A DNA stretch of 64,000 nt. It comes from Methylobacillus gramineus. GTDB taxonomy: Bacteria > Pseudomonadota > Gammaproteobacteria > Burkholderiales > Methylophilaceae. Below the pieces are notes generated by a model that had not been told where the DNA came from, searched no databases, and was given only the letters and a program-made list of their open reading frames with translations. Made by a program: the position numbers and the translations under genes. This document shows positions 49,764 to 58,810 of this stretch, one piece after another; position 1 is the stretch's first letter, and each line of letters begins with the position of its first letter. The DNA lies in NCBI RefSeq assembly GCF_020532675.1, contig NZ_JAJAVE010000003.1:741616-805615 (forward strand), read 5' to 3'.

Positions 49764-50296
49764 CAGGCATTTTCTTCCAAGGTGAAGTGGAGGCGGTTGT
49801 TGCCATCCCGGGATAACTGTAATTTCTGGTGCTGGGGGACTTCAAGCTCAAGCGCTGCAATCTGCGGGCAAATCGGCAGCTCACGGCCACCACGGTTGAC
49901 CAGTACTGCCAGGGTGATACTTGCAGGTCTGCCGTAATCAAATAGCTCATTCATGGCTGCCCTGATGGTACGGCCGGTGTAGAACACATCGTCGATCAGG
50001 AGGATATGCTTGCCTTCTACATCAAATGGGATCTGAGAGGGGCGGGTTTCTGCGTGCAAGCCGCGTTGATTATAGTCGTCACGGTAAAAGGAACTGTCCA
50101 ATACGCCTAGCGTGAGGTCATGTTCCGGGCTGGATTGACGCAGTAAGGGAGTGAGTTGCTCAGCAATCCAGGCACCACCGCTGTGAATGCCCACTATCGC
50201 TGTATTGGGCTTTAGATAGGTAATCAATTCATTTGCCAGAATGCTTAATAAGGATTCTGCGTCAGGAAGCTGCTGCGGATTGAGTAAGGTGGTCAT
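49763..50296 (-). CDS. pyrR: PyrR: pyrimidine operon regulator / uracil phosphoribosyltransferase
   Basis: A 177-residue type I phosphoribosyltransferase-fold protein. The PRPP loop [21 protein letters not shown] and the segment [14 protein letters not shown] are characteristic of PyrR. In Gram-positives it attenuates pyr mRNA by binding RNA; in Pseudomonas-type pyrRBC clusters its regulatory role is less certain. Sits between ruvX and pyrB with overlaps on both sides (TGATG, ATGA), so it is made from the same transcript. No pyr attenuator hairpin was seen upstream of pyrB. Confidence 0.93.
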   Translation of the reverse strand: MTTLLNPQQLPDAESLLSILANELITYLKPNTAIVGIHSGGAWIAEQLTPLLRQSSPEHDLTLGVLDSSFYRDDYNQRGLHAETRPSQIPFDVEGKHILLIDDVFYTGRTIRAAMNELFDYGRPASITLAVLVNRGGRELPICPQIAALELEVPQHQKLQLSRDGNNRLHFTLEENA

Positions 50297-50748
50297 GATG
50301 CGAGTCCATCGAAATAGGATTGCAGGATATGTTGTGCGGCGACTTGATCCAGCATTGGTTTTTGTTTGCGCCCGAATATGCCTCTTTCATTGAGGGTCTG
50401 GCTCGCTTCTGCTGAGCTCAGGCGCTCGTCTATCATGATCACAGGTAGGCTGAACCTGCCTTCCAGGCGGCGGGAAAATTTACGGCAGAGCAGAGTAAGC
50501 GCATGTTCCTCACCATTGAGGTGCAGTGGCAGGCCCACGATCAAGATGACGGGTTGCCACTCAGTAATAAGATTGGCAATCATGCCAAAGCGCCTGTCAT
50601 TGGCTTCCGCCTCTATAGTGAGCAAGGGGCGGGCAATGCCTAGCATATGTTCGCCAATCGCGACGCCTATGCGTTTCTCGCCGAAATCAAATCCTAAGGC
50701 ACAACCTTCCTTCAGGCTTACGCTGGAGGTTGGCGCTGTATCAGGCAT
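50293..50748 (-). CDS. ruvX: RuvX/YqgF pre-16S rRNA nuclease
   Basis: RNase H-fold nuclease for 16S rRNA 5' end processing, once proposed as a Holliday junction resolvase. The core is [16 protein letters not shown] (first catalytic Asp), [23 protein letters not shown] (Glu and Arg) and [16 protein letters not shown] (last Asp). The frame is open to 50832, but the ATG at 50748, which overlaps the end of algH by eight bases, gives the normal 151 residues. Translationally coupled to algH and pyrR. Confidence 0.93.
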   Translation of the reverse strand: MPDTAPTSSVSLKEGCALGFDFGEKRIGVAIGEHMLGIARPLLTIEAEANDRRFGMIANLITEWQPVILIVGLPLHLNGEEHALTLLCRKFSRRLEGRFSLPVIMIDERLSSAEASQTLNERGIFGRKQKPMLDQVAAQHILQSYFDGLAS

Positions 50749-51313
50749 GACCAGCTTCCTCAGCAAAGCGGGCAAAGTCCAGGCCGAGTAAGGACATGGC
50801 GCCTTGTATTTTGTCTGTATGTGGCAGGTCAAAAATCAGGTGATCACGCGCAGCTACGTCAGCCTCTATGGTGAGCCATACATTTTGTGCGATTTCCTCT
50901 TCCAGTTGGCCTGCAGACCATCCAGCATAGCCCAGGGTAATCAGGACTTTGCTTGGACCATTGCCGTTGGCGATCGCTTCCAGTATGTCTTTGGAGGTAG
51001 TGAGGGCGGTGTGACCGTTGATGCTGATGGTGGAATTCCAGTCTCCCTCTGGCTGGTGCAGGACAAAGCCACGGTCAATCTGCACCGGGCCGCCAAAATA
51101 CACTGGCTCGGTAGCGATTGGATTGCCGTTCAACTGGAGATCCACCTGTTTGAACAGGGCATCCAGTTTCATATCAATGGGGCGGTTGATGACAATGCCC
51201 ATGGCGCCATCTGCATTGTGTTCACAGATGAAGGTGACGGATTTTGTAAAGTATGGGTCTGTCATCGCAGGCATTGCAACCAGGAACTGACCAGTGAGAT
51301 TAACGTTTTCCAC
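50741..51313 (-). CDS. AlgH/YqgE (UPF0301) family protein
   Basis: A 190-residue protein of the UPF0301 family, opening [38 protein letters not shown], which is the family hallmark. Function is not established, despite an old link to alginate expression in Pseudomonas. The GTG start at 51313 is the only upstream start in the frame that keeps homology, but no clear Shine-Dalgarno precedes it. It leads algH-ruvX-pyrR-pyrB-pyrX, an order shared with pseudomonads. Confidence 0.9.
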   Translation of the reverse strand: MENVNLTGQFLVAMPAMTDPYFTKSVTFICEHNADGAMGIVINRPIDMKLDALFKQVDLQLNGNPIATEPVYFGGPVQIDRGFVLHQPEGDWNSTISINGHTALTTSKDILEAIANGNGPSKVLITLGYAGWSAGQLEEEIAQNVWLTIEADVAARDHLIFDLPHTDKIQGAMSLLGLDFARFAEEAGHA

Positions 51314-51365
51314 AGGGAGATTATCTCATAGATATATCGGTTGTATCAGCGCCTGCTGTGTATGC

Positions 51366-52451
51366 TTATGAGGCGTCAACGTAACCTGTAATTTCCAGCC
51401 CGAATCCGACAATGCTTGGCATTTTGCGCGGTGCTGCCAGCAACTTCATTTTCTTGACGCCAAGATCAAGCAGAATCTGCGAGCCAATGCCATAGTTACG
51501 CAAGTCCTGGCGAATACGCACTGGTTCGTCAGCGAACTTGATCCGCTCAACCAAGTCTGCTGCAGACTCACTGTTGTGTAGCAATACGACGACTCCAGCC
51601 TCTGCTTTCTGGATCTCCTTCATAGCCTGCAAGGTATTCCACGAGTGTGAGCGGCTGCTCTCATCAATCAGGTCAAACACGGATAATGGTTCATGCACCC
51701 TGACCAGTACTTCCTGATCTGCGTGAATGTCTCCCTTGACCAATGCCAGGTGGGTTTGATTGGCAATCATGTCGGCATAGGCAATCAGGCGCATATTGCC
51801 GTATGGTGTGGTGACATCGCGCTCCGCTGCGCGCTTGACCAGGCATTCTGTTTCATTTCGATACTGAATCAGGTCGGCAATGGTGCCGATTTTGAGCTGG
51901 TGCTGCTGCGCAAACTCAATCAAGTCGGGCAGACGTGCCATGTTGCCATCATCCTTGAGAATTTCACAAATAACGGATGCTGGTGTTAATCCTGCCAGTG
52001 CGGCCAAGTCGCAACCCGCTTCTGTATGGCCTGCACGTACCAACACGCCACCGTTCTGGGCTGCCACAGGGAAAATATGGCCGGGGCTGACAATGTCTTC
52101 AGGCTTGGCATTCGGCGCTACTGCCGCCTGTATGGTGCGCGCACGATCGCTGGCTGAAATGCCAGTGGTGACCCCGGTAGCTGCTTCAATCGATACGGTA
52201 AAGTTGGTGCCCATGCCGCTACCGTTCTTTTGCACCATGGCGGGCAGATCCAGTTGCCTGCACCTGTCTTCCGTTAATGTCAGGCAAACCAATCCTCGAC
52301 CATATTTCGCCATGAAGTTGATGTGTTCCGAGGTGGTGAATTGTGCTGCCAGCACAATATCGCCTTCATTTTCGCGGTCTTCTTCGTCAACAAGGATCAC
52401 CATGCGCCCTTGGCGCATTTCCTCGATAATTTCTACGGTTGGGCTGATCAT
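51366..52451 (-). CDS. ribBA: 3,4-dihydroxy-2-butanone 4-phosphate synthase with degenerate GTP cyclohydrolase II domain
   Basis: RibB half (about residues 1-200) is intact: MVILVDEEDRENEGDIV, GRGLVCLTLTEDRC, RAGHTEAGCDLAALAG provide the metal and substrate sites. The C-terminal half (about 210-361) has the general fold of GTP cyclohydrolase II but lacks the zinc-binding cysteine motif and SECLTGD-type segment; it reads VRVHEPLSVFDLIDESSRSHS there. So only RibB activity is expected, and a separate ribA is required. This RibBX form is common in proteobacteria. It follows ribE after 37 bases, suggesting a riboflavin operon. Confidence 0.93.
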   Translation of the reverse strand: MISPTVEIIEEMRQGRMVILVDEEDRENEGDIVLAAQFTTSEHINFMAKYGRGLVCLTLTEDRCRQLDLPAMVQKNGSGMGTNFTVSIEAATGVTTGISASDRARTIQAAVAPNAKPEDIVSPGHIFPVAAQNGGVLVRAGHTEAGCDLAALAGLTPASVICEILKDDGNMARLPDLIEFAQQHQLKIGTIADLIQYRNETECLVKRAAERDVTTPYGNMRLIAYADMIANQTHLALVKGDIHADQEVLVRVHEPLSVFDLIDESSRSHSWNTLQAMKEIQKAEAGVVVLLHNSESAADLVERIKFADEPVRIRQDLRNYGIGSQILLDLGVKKMKLLAAPRKMPSIVGFGLEITGYVDAS

Positions 52452-52488
52452 GGTAGGTTTTCTTGCTATTTGGAAATCTTGGGAAACT

Positions 52489-53094
52489 TCAAGCGCTGTC
52501 GCCCTCAGTGTTCCATTGGGTCATGCGGTCTACATAGCGCGCAATCAGGTCAACCTCAAGGTTGACTCGACTGCCAACACCCAAGCCTTTGAGTGTGGTT
52601 ATTTCGACCGTATGCGGGATCAGATTGAGGCTGAAATCGTCTTTATCTACTGCGTTCACCGTGAGGCTAACGCCATCAATGGTGACAGAGCCCTTGATGG
52701 CAATATAGCGAGACAGGGTATGGGGCGCACGGATGACCAGCAGCATGCTTTCGCCAACCGGTTCAAAGCGAATCACCTGGCCTACGCCATCGACATGGCC
52801 ACTTACCAGATGCCCGCCTAGTCGATCGGAAAGGCGCAATGCTTTTTCCAGATTCACGCTGCGAGGCTGATCCAGCCCCACTGTACATGACAGGGTTTCC
52901 CTGGAGACATCGGCTTCGAATTCTGCGTTGCCTAATTTGATTGCTGTCAGGCAAACGCCATTGACGGCAATGCTATCGCCTATTTGCACATCACTGATAT
53001 CTAGGTCGCCGGTTGCAATGATGAGTCTTGCGTCTTCGCCCTGCTGGATGATGGTTTTGATTTGGCCTTGAGCCTGAACTATGCCTGTAAACAT
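52489..53094 (-). CDS. ribE: Riboflavin synthase alpha chain
   Basis: Dismutates two 6,7-dimethyl-8-ribityllumazine to riboflavin. The 201-residue protein opens MFTGIVQAQGQI and consists of two lumazine-binding repeats, with SIAVNGVCLTAI and VSRETLSCTVGL in the first and GSVTIDGVSLTVNAV and HTVEITTLKGLGVG in the second. No FMN riboswitch is visible upstream. The start has AAGG two bases away and a TAAAAT box only about ten bases before, so the promoter position is uncertain. Named ribC or ribE depending on the species. Confidence 0.96.
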   Translation of the reverse strand: MFTGIVQAQGQIKTIIQQGEDARLIIATGDLDISDVQIGDSIAVNGVCLTAIKLGNAEFEADVSRETLSCTVGLDQPRSVNLEKALRLSDRLGGHLVSGHVDGVGQVIRFEPVGESMLLVIRAPHTLSRYIAIKGSVTIDGVSLTVNAVDKDDFSLNLIPHTVEITTLKGLGVGSRVNLEVDLIARYVDRMTQWNTEGDSA

Positions 53095-53203
53095 GCCCTT
53101 ATTTTAGCAGACGTCCCCTTGGCTAAGGCGTATTTCCACGCATATTTCTTGAAGAAAGTTTTGATGAAAATGTCTCCTGAATTGGATGCTGAAAACCGCT
53201 GGA

Positions 53204-53257
53204 TTAGTCCGTCTGCACTAATTAGTCCATTGGTACTAATTAGTGCAGACGGACTAA
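53204..53257. repeat. Three contiguous 18-bp units TTAGT-N8-ACTAA forming a perfect 23-bp inverted repeat
   Basis: Unit 1 (53204-53221) TTAGTCCGTCTGCACTAA, unit 2 (53222-53239) TTAGTCCATTGGTACTAA, unit 3 (53240-53257) TTAGTGCAGACGGACTAA. Each unit has the same five-base ends as an inverted repeat and they abut without gaps. Unit 3 is the exact reverse complement of unit 1, so 53204-53226 and 53235-53257 pair perfectly with an eight-base loop. Array centre is about 128 bases upstream of the predicted sigma-54 start. Confidence 0.92.
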
Positions 53258-53331
53258 ATGAAAAAAATAGAAGTGCTCATATACTTCGCCTCAGTGTGCT
53301 AGGGCGGTATTTTTTTGAGTGATTTAAATGC

Positions 53332-53347
53332 TGGCCCGGGATTTGCA
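53332..53347 (+). promoter_or_regulatory. Sigma-54 promoter of the PEP-CTERM gene
   Basis: TGGCCCGGGATTTGCA fits TGGCACG-N4-TTGCW with one substitution (A to C), and GG and GC at the correct 12-base spacing. Predicted start near 53358, giving a leader of about 145 bases. PEP-CTERM genes in other betaproteobacteria are controlled by sigma-54 with the PrsK-PrsR pair. Confidence 0.75.
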
Positions 53348-53502
53348 ACTATGAGGTTGCCGTTGTCAGGAATGAGGGGATATCCCCGGTTTTCCAGGTG
53401 TTTTCGGGAAAATGAGCAGTTAATGTAGATAAGTATTCAACGGTGATGTCGATTTCTCAACATACCTGAAGTATATAAACTAAATCAAGAAAGGAAGTTG
53501 CA

Positions 53503-54282
53503 ATGATGAATTTCAAGGGGACGATTGCCGGTGCTATGCTGCTGGGCATGACAGTAATGAGCCAATCTGTATTGGCGAATCAGGATGCTGGCATCAAGGC
53601 CAAGATCACCGGTTTTGAATATTCTGATGTGGTTGATGTCAAGATCAGTTCAAATGGTGGCAAGAACTGGGCTACTGTTGAGGCTGGTGGCTATAAGGGT
53701 ACATGGGCAAACGGGGATGCATTTGCTGCATTCTGTGTAGAAATCTCTCAAGGCCTGTCATGGGGTAAGTCGCTTTCTTACACTCAAGGTACTTTCTCTT
53801 CTACTGTGGCAAATAACCTGACTTCATTGGCTAACAAATATTATTCATTTGTTGATGATGCAATTTCCTCTGCTGCTTTCCAAGTGGCTATCTGGGAAAT
53901 CGTGACAGAAACCAAGAAAGGTCTTAGCCTCGATAAGGGTAACTTTGAGGTTGATAATACAACCAACACTACTAAAGAGTGGGTGCCTAACAAATGGATC
54001 CCTATCTTTGGTTCATGGAAGTCTACAACAGTAGATGATCCTGAGTCTTTGGCAGCTATTGATCTGGCTAAAACTTGGCTGGCTGGTATCAATGACAGCA
54101 GTGTTGCGGCGACAGGTGATTACAGTCTGCAATACTTGAAGAACTCCAAGTCCCAGGATCTGGTGGTATTTACTCCTATCGCTGCAGTACCTGAGCCAGC
54201 TACTTATGGCATGCTGTTGCTGGGCATGGGCGTGATTGCATTCATTGCACGTCGTCGCCGTGCTACCTCCATCCGCTTCTAA
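53503..54282 (+). CDS. PEP-CTERM sorting domain protein with a thioester-like domain
   Basis: Exported 259-residue protein: signal peptide about residues 1-25 (ending SVLA), a globular body (about 30-225) and the C-terminal tripartite signal VPEP (229-232), a hydrophobic segment and RRRR (250-253), recognised by exosortase. The body contains FCVEIS (C78) and AAFQVAIWEI (Q127, W131), the pattern seen in thioester (TQXA) domains where a Cys and Gln form an internal thioester. C78 is the only cysteine. Partner exosortase is outside the window. Likely linked to exopolysaccharide. AAGGAAG precedes the ATG. Confidence 0.88.
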   Translation: MMNFKGTIAGAMLLGMTVMSQSVLANQDAGIKAKITGFEYSDVVDVKISSNGGKNWATVEAGGYKGTWANGDAFAAFCVEISQGLSWGKSLSYTQGTFSSTVANNLTSLANKYYSFVDDAISSAAFQVAIWEIVTETKKGLSLDKGNFEVDNTTNTTKEWVPNKWIPIFGSWKSTTVDDPESLAAIDLAKTWLAGINDSSVAATGDYSLQYLKNSKSQDLVVFTPIAAVPEPATYGMLLLGMGVIAFIARRRRATSIRF

Positions 54283-54308
54283 TCTTTCAAGTTAAGTTTG
54301 AAAGCCAA

Positions 54309-54336
54309 GCCCTTCCAGTGATGGAAGGGCTTTTTT
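54309..54336 (+). terminator. Intrinsic terminator after the PEP-CTERM gene
   Basis: GCCCTTCCA-GTGA-TGGAAGGGC stem with tetraloop followed by six T. Confidence 0.92.
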
Positions 54337-54402
54337 ATTTACACTCGCGCTAAATCCAATCAGACATGCTGTTCTTGCATGGCTTTCACGCTAGAATGCG
54401 GC

Positions 54403-55668
54403 ATGGCATTTTTCAGACAACTTCCGTACGAGCTTTTTATTGGTTTGCGTTATACGCGGGCCAAAAGGCGTAATCACTTTATCTCCTTTATTTCCCTGAC
54501 CAGCATGATAGGCATAGGCCTGGGTGTTGCGGCATTGATTGTCGTATTGTCGGTGATGAATGGTTTTCAGGATGAGTTGCGCAACCGCATTCTGGGTGTG
54601 GCTTCGCATTTACAGATTACAGGGCCTAATAATGTGCTTGATGACTGGCAAAGCCTGGTTGGTAATGTACAAGGCGCTCCACATGTGCAGGCTGCAGCTC
54701 CTTATGTGATGGCTCAGGGCATGCTCTCCTTTGGTCAGGCGGTACAGGGAGCCTTGATTCGCGGCGTATTGCCCAGCGATGAGGACAAGGTTGCCGAGCT
54801 GGGTAGCCATATGCGTGCAGGCAAACTCGATGCACTCAGGCCAGGGGAGTTTGGCGTGGTGCTTGGGTCGGAGTTGGCGCAGTCACTTGGTGTGGTGCTG
54901 GGGGATAAAGTGGTGCTCATGGCGCCTCAAGGACAATTTACGCCGACAGGCGTTGTGCCACGCATCAAGCAATTCAAAGTGGTGGGTTTATTTGAAATCG
55001 GGATGTATGAGTACGATGCTGGCTTAGCCTTGATTCACATGGATGACGCAGCCAAGCTGTATCGCATGGGTAGCAGTGTTTCAGGCGTTCGCCTCAAGCT
55101 GGATGATTTGTTCAGTGCGCCGCAGGTGGCGCGTCAGCTGGGTGAGCGGCTGATGGGTAAGGGTAACTACTATATTAGTGACTGGACCCAGCAACATGCC
55201 AATTTTTTCCGCGCCATCCAGATGGAAAAGCGCGTGATGTTCATTATTCTCGCGCTGATTGTGGCGGTCGCAGCATTTAATATTGTTTCCACGCTGGTGA
55301 TGGCTGTGACGGATAAGCGTGCGGACATCGCGATTATGCGCACTTTTGGCGCCAGTCCTCGCAGCATCATGCAGATATTTATTGTGCAAGGTGCCTTGAT
55401 TGGCGTGGTTGGCACTATTGTCGGTGCCTTTTTCGGGGTGTTGATTGCGCTGAATATCGATACCATTGTGCCGTTGATTGAGCGTCTCTTCGGCGTGCAA
55501 TTCCTGGCGAAGGATGTGTATTACATCAGTGACCTGCCTTCCAAATTGATCTGGGCCGATGTATTGGTGATTACCGTCATGTCTTTTATCCTGAGCTTGC
55601 TTGCGACCTTGTACCCCAGCTGGCGGGCTTCCAGAATCAACCCTGCGGAGGCATTGCGCTATGAATAA
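54403..55668 (+). CDS. lolC: Lipoprotein-releasing ABC transporter permease LolC/LolE
   Basis: Inner-membrane subunit of LolCDE, which pulls outer-membrane lipoproteins out of the inner membrane for LolA. About 421 residues: one N-terminal helix ([33 protein letters not shown], residues about 20-50), a large periplasmic MacB-like domain and three C-terminal helices, ending AEALRYE. Only one permease gene sits here, so it may form a homodimer (LolF-type) or pair with a distant lolE. The start at 54403 fits homology better than 54379. It overlaps lolD. Confidence 0.92.
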   Translation: MAFFRQLPYELFIGLRYTRAKRRNHFISFISLTSMIGIGLGVAALIVVLSVMNGFQDELRNRILGVASHLQITGPNNVLDDWQSLVGNVQGAPHVQAAAPYVMAQGMLSFGQAVQGALIRGVLPSDEDKVAELGSHMRAGKLDALRPGEFGVVLGSELAQSLGVVLGDKVVLMAPQGQFTPTGVVPRIKQFKVVGLFEIGMYEYDAGLALIHMDDAAKLYRMGSSVSGVRLKLDDLFSAPQVARQLGERLMGKGNYYISDWTQQHANFFRAIQMEKRVMFIILALIVAVAAFNIVSTLVMAVTDKRADIAIMRTFGASPRSIMQIFIVQGALIGVVGTIVGAFFGVLIALNIDTIVPLIERLFGVQFLAKDVYYISDLPSKLIWADVLVITVMSFILSLLATLYPSWRASRINPAEALRYE

Positions 55669-56338
55669 TGCCGCGATTATCCAGTGTGTGGATTTACAGA
55701 AAACCTATGCAGGCCTGGATGTTTCTGTGCTGAATGGCATCAGCCTCGAGATTGGGGCTGGTGAACAGGTGGCGATTGTCGGTACTTCTGGATCAGGGAA
55801 AAGTACCTTGTTGCACCTGCTGGGTGGGCTGGATGAACCGAGTGCAGGTAATGTGACGGTCATGGGCAAGCCGCTGGCTACCCTGAGTGAGGCGGGGCGT
55901 GGTGAGCTGCGGAATCATGCCTTGGGGTTTGTGTACCAGTTTCATCACTTGCTGCCAGAATTTACCGCGCTGGAGAATGTCGCCTTACCACTGATGATCC
56001 GGCGCTTGCCGCGAGAGCAGGCGCTGGAAGAGGCTGCGCGTGTCTTGACCCGTGTGGGCTTGGGGCATCGCCTCGAGCATATGCCTGGCGAGCTTTCTGG
56101 TGGAGAGCGCCAGCGTGCTGCGGTGGCACGGGCCTTGGTCACTAATCCACGGTGTGTGATGGCGGATGAGCCTACGGGCAATCTGGACCGGCATACCGCA
56201 CAAGGTGTATTTGATCTTTTGCTGGAATTAAATCGGGACCAGGGTACTAGTTTAGTTGTCGTGACTCATGATCTTGAGCTTGCTGCCCGCATGCAACGTC
56301 AATATCGATTGCAAGACGGCAGGTTAAGTCCGGCCTGA
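55661..56338 (+). CDS. lolD: Lipoprotein-releasing ABC transporter ATPase LolD
   Basis: ATPase of LolCDE. The 225-residue protein has Walker [21 protein letters not shown], the Q loop [18 protein letters not shown], the signature [15 protein letters not shown] and Walker [13 protein letters not shown]. The ATG at 55661 overlaps the lolC stop by eight bases and has GCGGAGG nine bases upstream. A longer frame from 55601 lies inside lolC and is not used. Confidence 0.95.
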   Translation: MNNAAIIQCVDLQKTYAGLDVSVLNGISLEIGAGEQVAIVGTSGSGKSTLLHLLGGLDEPSAGNVTVMGKPLATLSEAGRGELRNHALGFVYQFHHLLPEFTALENVALPLMIRRLPREQALEEAARVLTRVGLGHRLEHMPGELSGGERQRAAVARALVTNPRCVMADEPTGNLDRHTAQGVFDLLLELNRDQGTSLVVVTHDLELAARMQRQYRLQDGRLSPA

Positions 56339-56346
56339 TTACACTG

Positions 56347-58773
56347 ATGGTGATGCCCGTTTTTGCACTGACTTTTGTTGCCGGTGCCTGGGCATTGCAG
56401 CAGATGCAACAACTACCCTCCCTGCAATTGGGATGGGGTTTGCTGATCCTTTTATTCTTGTTCTGGCGTTTCCGCCGCTATTCCCGTTTGTCTTTATTGC
56501 CGTTAGCTCTGTTTGGATTGCTTGCCGGCTTTATCTGGGCTGCTTTGATCGCCAATGTACGCTTGTCAGATCAGCTCCCGCATGAGTGGGAGGGCCAAGA
56601 TATCCAGTTGATAGGTGTAGTCGCCTCCATGCCGAAAATTCATGAGCGTGGTCAACGGTTTGATCTTGATGTGGAGCAAGTGCTAACAGCCGATGGTGTG
56701 GTGCCGAGTAGAGTTTCCTTGATGCAATACCAGGGTGGTTTTGTTGGCAGTCTGCGCTCGCATCAGTCCAGGCTTCCGGCAATGGAGCATGCAGTATCAC
56801 GATTTCATGCCGGGGAGCGCTGGAAGCTGACAGTCAGGCTCAAGCGCCCACATGGGACTGCCAATCCGCATGGTTATGATTTCGAGCGATGGGCGCTGGA
56901 GCACAATATACGCGCCAGTGGGTATATCCGCGAGGTACCGACTCCTGCCAGATTGAGTGCATTTGTACATAGACCTGCTTATTGGATTGAGGCGGCAAGG
57001 GAGAAGGTGCGCCAGCGCATGGATGATGTGTTGCAGGATCAGCGTTACGCTGGCGTGCTGAAAGCCTTGGCGATTGGCGATGATGGCGCTATCAGCCAGG
57101 ATGACTGGCGGGTGTTTCGTCGTACCGGGATTGTGCATTTAGTGAGCATCTCTGGCCTGCATATTACGATGCTGGCCAGTATGTTCTATGCACTGGTGTA
57201 TCAGCTGTGGCGCAGGGTACCTAAACTCGTATTGCATGTGCCGGCGCGCAAAGCAGGGGTGATTGCAGGCGCTGTCATTGCCTTGGATTATTCCTTGATC
57301 GCCGGATTTTCAGTGCCTACTCAACGTACCTTGTACATGCTGGTGGTGTTTGCACTGGCCTTGTGGTCAGGGCGGCAAGTCGGGCTGGCTAGGGTATTGA
57401 TACTGGCATTGCTGGTGGTCGTAATTCTTGACCCGTGGGCAGTCATGGCGGCGGGCTTCTGGTTGTCATTTGGGGCGGTCGCGCTGATTGGATACGTGAT
57501 GGGTGGCCGTTTACAGCGTCCACATTGGTTGCGCGATGCTGTGGTCACGCAGTGGGCTGTGACGTTGGGGTTGATGCCCCTTTTGTTGATGCTGTTCCAG
57601 CAATTCTCCATGATTTCTCCTGTGGCCAATGCATTTGCGATTCCTCTTGTAAGCCTGGTGATTGTGCCATTGACCTTGCTTGGAAGTCTGTTGCCACTGG
57701 ACTGGCCCTTATCTCTAGCGCACTGGATCATGGTGCTGGCCATGCAGGGCATGGATTTGTTGAGCGTGATGCCTGCGGCTGTCTGGCAGCAATATTCACC
57801 ACCTCTCTGGACGTTGCTGTTATCCATCCTGGGCGTGTTGTGGCTTTTGTTACCCAAAGGGTTCCCTCTGCGCTGGCTTGGCGTAGTCGCAGTCTTGCCC
57901 TTATTTATGATTGCGCCAGCACGTCCTGTGGCGGGCGATATGCGTGTAACGGTGCTGGATGTTGGGCAGGGGCTGGGAGTGGTGGTGCAGACGGCTAAAC
58001 ATACGCTGCTGTATGACACAGGGCCCCGATACTCGGCTGACAGCGATGCCGGCAATCAGGTTGTTGTGCCCTACCTGCGTGGGGAGGGGGTCAGCAGGCT
58101 GCATGGCATGGTGCTGAGCCATGACGATCTTGATCATACTGGAGGTCTTGCCTCTGTGCTGGTAGAAGTACCAGTGGGCTGGGTGTTAAATGCTTTGCCA
58201 GAAGATAAGCCTGAGCTGGAAAAGTCCTATCGCCTACCTTGTCGTGCCGGACAGGTCTGGTATTGGGATGAGGTACGATTTGACATATTGTATCCAGCAG
58301 ATGCCAGCAAGCTGCCGCCGCAACTGAAGACCAATAATCGTAGTTGCGTATTACGCATTCAGAGTAAGGGCGGCAGTGTATTATTGCCTGGGGATATTGA
58401 GAGAAGTGCCGAAAATGAATTGCTTGATAGCGCTCCCAAAGCGCTGGCGACGGATATTGTCGTTGCACCTCATCACGGCAGTAAAACCTCATCTACCGCT
58501 GGGTTCATCAAGGCAACAAGCCCACGGGCTGTCATTTTTTCCATGGGTTATCGCAATCGCTTCAAACATCCACGCCCTGATGTGGTGGAACGCTATGAAT
58601 CGATAGGGGCAATACCTTATCGTTCAGATTGGGATGGGGCGGTGATCATGGATTTCAAACAGGGGCACGGGGTGGTCATGACGCGTTGGCGAGAGCAGGC
58701 ACGACGCTACTGGCACGATCAGTCTGTGGATTTTACATCGTCTTCCCTTGCTGAAACTGGCAACGCACGATAA
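56347..58773 (+). CDS. comEC: ComEC/Rec2 DNA uptake channel
   Basis: Polytopic protein of 808 residues that moves single-stranded DNA across the inner membrane in natural transformation. It has an N-terminal DUF4131 region with helices, the Competence domain (ALAIGDDGAISQDDWRVFRRTGIVHLVSISGLHI, about residues 230-270) with many helices, and a C-terminal metallo-beta-lactamase domain (LDVGQGLGVVVQ, DTGPRYSADSD, LSHDDLDHTGGL, HHGSKTSSTAGF). This indicates competence potential, together with type IV pili in the same window. Starts eight bases after lolD. Confidence 0.93.
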   Translation: MVMPVFALTFVAGAWALQQMQQLPSLQLGWGLLILLFLFWRFRRYSRLSLLPLALFGLLAGFIWAALIANVRLSDQLPHEWEGQDIQLIGVVASMPKIHERGQRFDLDVEQVLTADGVVPSRVSLMQYQGGFVGSLRSHQSRLPAMEHAVSRFHAGERWKLTVRLKRPHGTANPHGYDFERWALEHNIRASGYIREVPTPARLSAFVHRPAYWIEAAREKVRQRMDDVLQDQRYAGVLKALAIGDDGAISQDDWRVFRRTGIVHLVSISGLHITMLASMFYALVYQLWRRVPKLVLHVPARKAGVIAGAVIALDYSLIAGFSVPTQRTLYMLVVFALALWSGRQVGLARVLILALLVVVILDPWAVMAAGFWLSFGAVALIGYVMGGRLQRPHWLRDAVVTQWAVTLGLMPLLLMLFQQFSMISPVANAFAIPLVSLVIVPLTLLGSLLPLDWPLSLAHWIMVLAMQGMDLLSVMPAAVWQQYSPPLWTLLLSILGVLWLLLPKGFPLRWLGVVAVLPLFMIAPARPVAGDMRVTVLDVGQGLGVVVQTAKHTLLYDTGPRYSADSDAGNQVVVPYLRGEGVSRLHGMVLSHDDLDHTGGLASVLVEVPVGWVLNALPEDKPELEKSYRLPCRAGQVWYWDEVRFDILYPADASKLPPQLKTNNRSCVLRIQSKGGSVLLPGDIERSAENELLDSAPKALATDIVVAPHHGSKTSSTAGFIKATSPRAVIFSMGYRNRFKHPRPDVVERYESIGAIPYRSDWDGAVIMDFKQGHGVVMTRWREQARRYWHDQSVDFTSSSLAETGNAR

Positions 58774-58810
58774 AGTAACGCCACTTTATAGAACATGTTA
58801 GGGGCACTTC

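Larger units (their letters stand above)
53095..53502. other. Divergent regulatory region between ribE and the PEP-CTERM gene
   Basis: A 408-base gap without a convincing gene (an 86-codon frame here runs antisense into ribE). From left to right it holds the ribE upstream region, an array of three 18-bp palindromic units (53204-53257), a sigma-54 promoter pointing right (53332-53347), a 12-bp palindrome GGGGATATCCCC (53376-53387), a second small inverted repeat TTTTCC/GGAAAA (about 53390-53412) and AAGGAAG before the ATG. Confidence 0.8.

Noticed and set aside
51880..52821. 313-codon plus-strand frame opposite ribBA and ribE
   Set aside because: Crosses two conserved genes on the other strand and shows no motif.
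53062..53322. 86-codon open frame on the plus strand overlapping the ribE start and the palindrome array
   Set aside because: It overlaps ribE antisense, includes the 18-bp repeat, has no Shine-Dalgarno and its sequence resembles nothing known.
57321..58055. 244-codon minus-strand frame opposite comEC
   Set aside because: Antisense shadow of comEC, with composition typical of reversed membrane codons.
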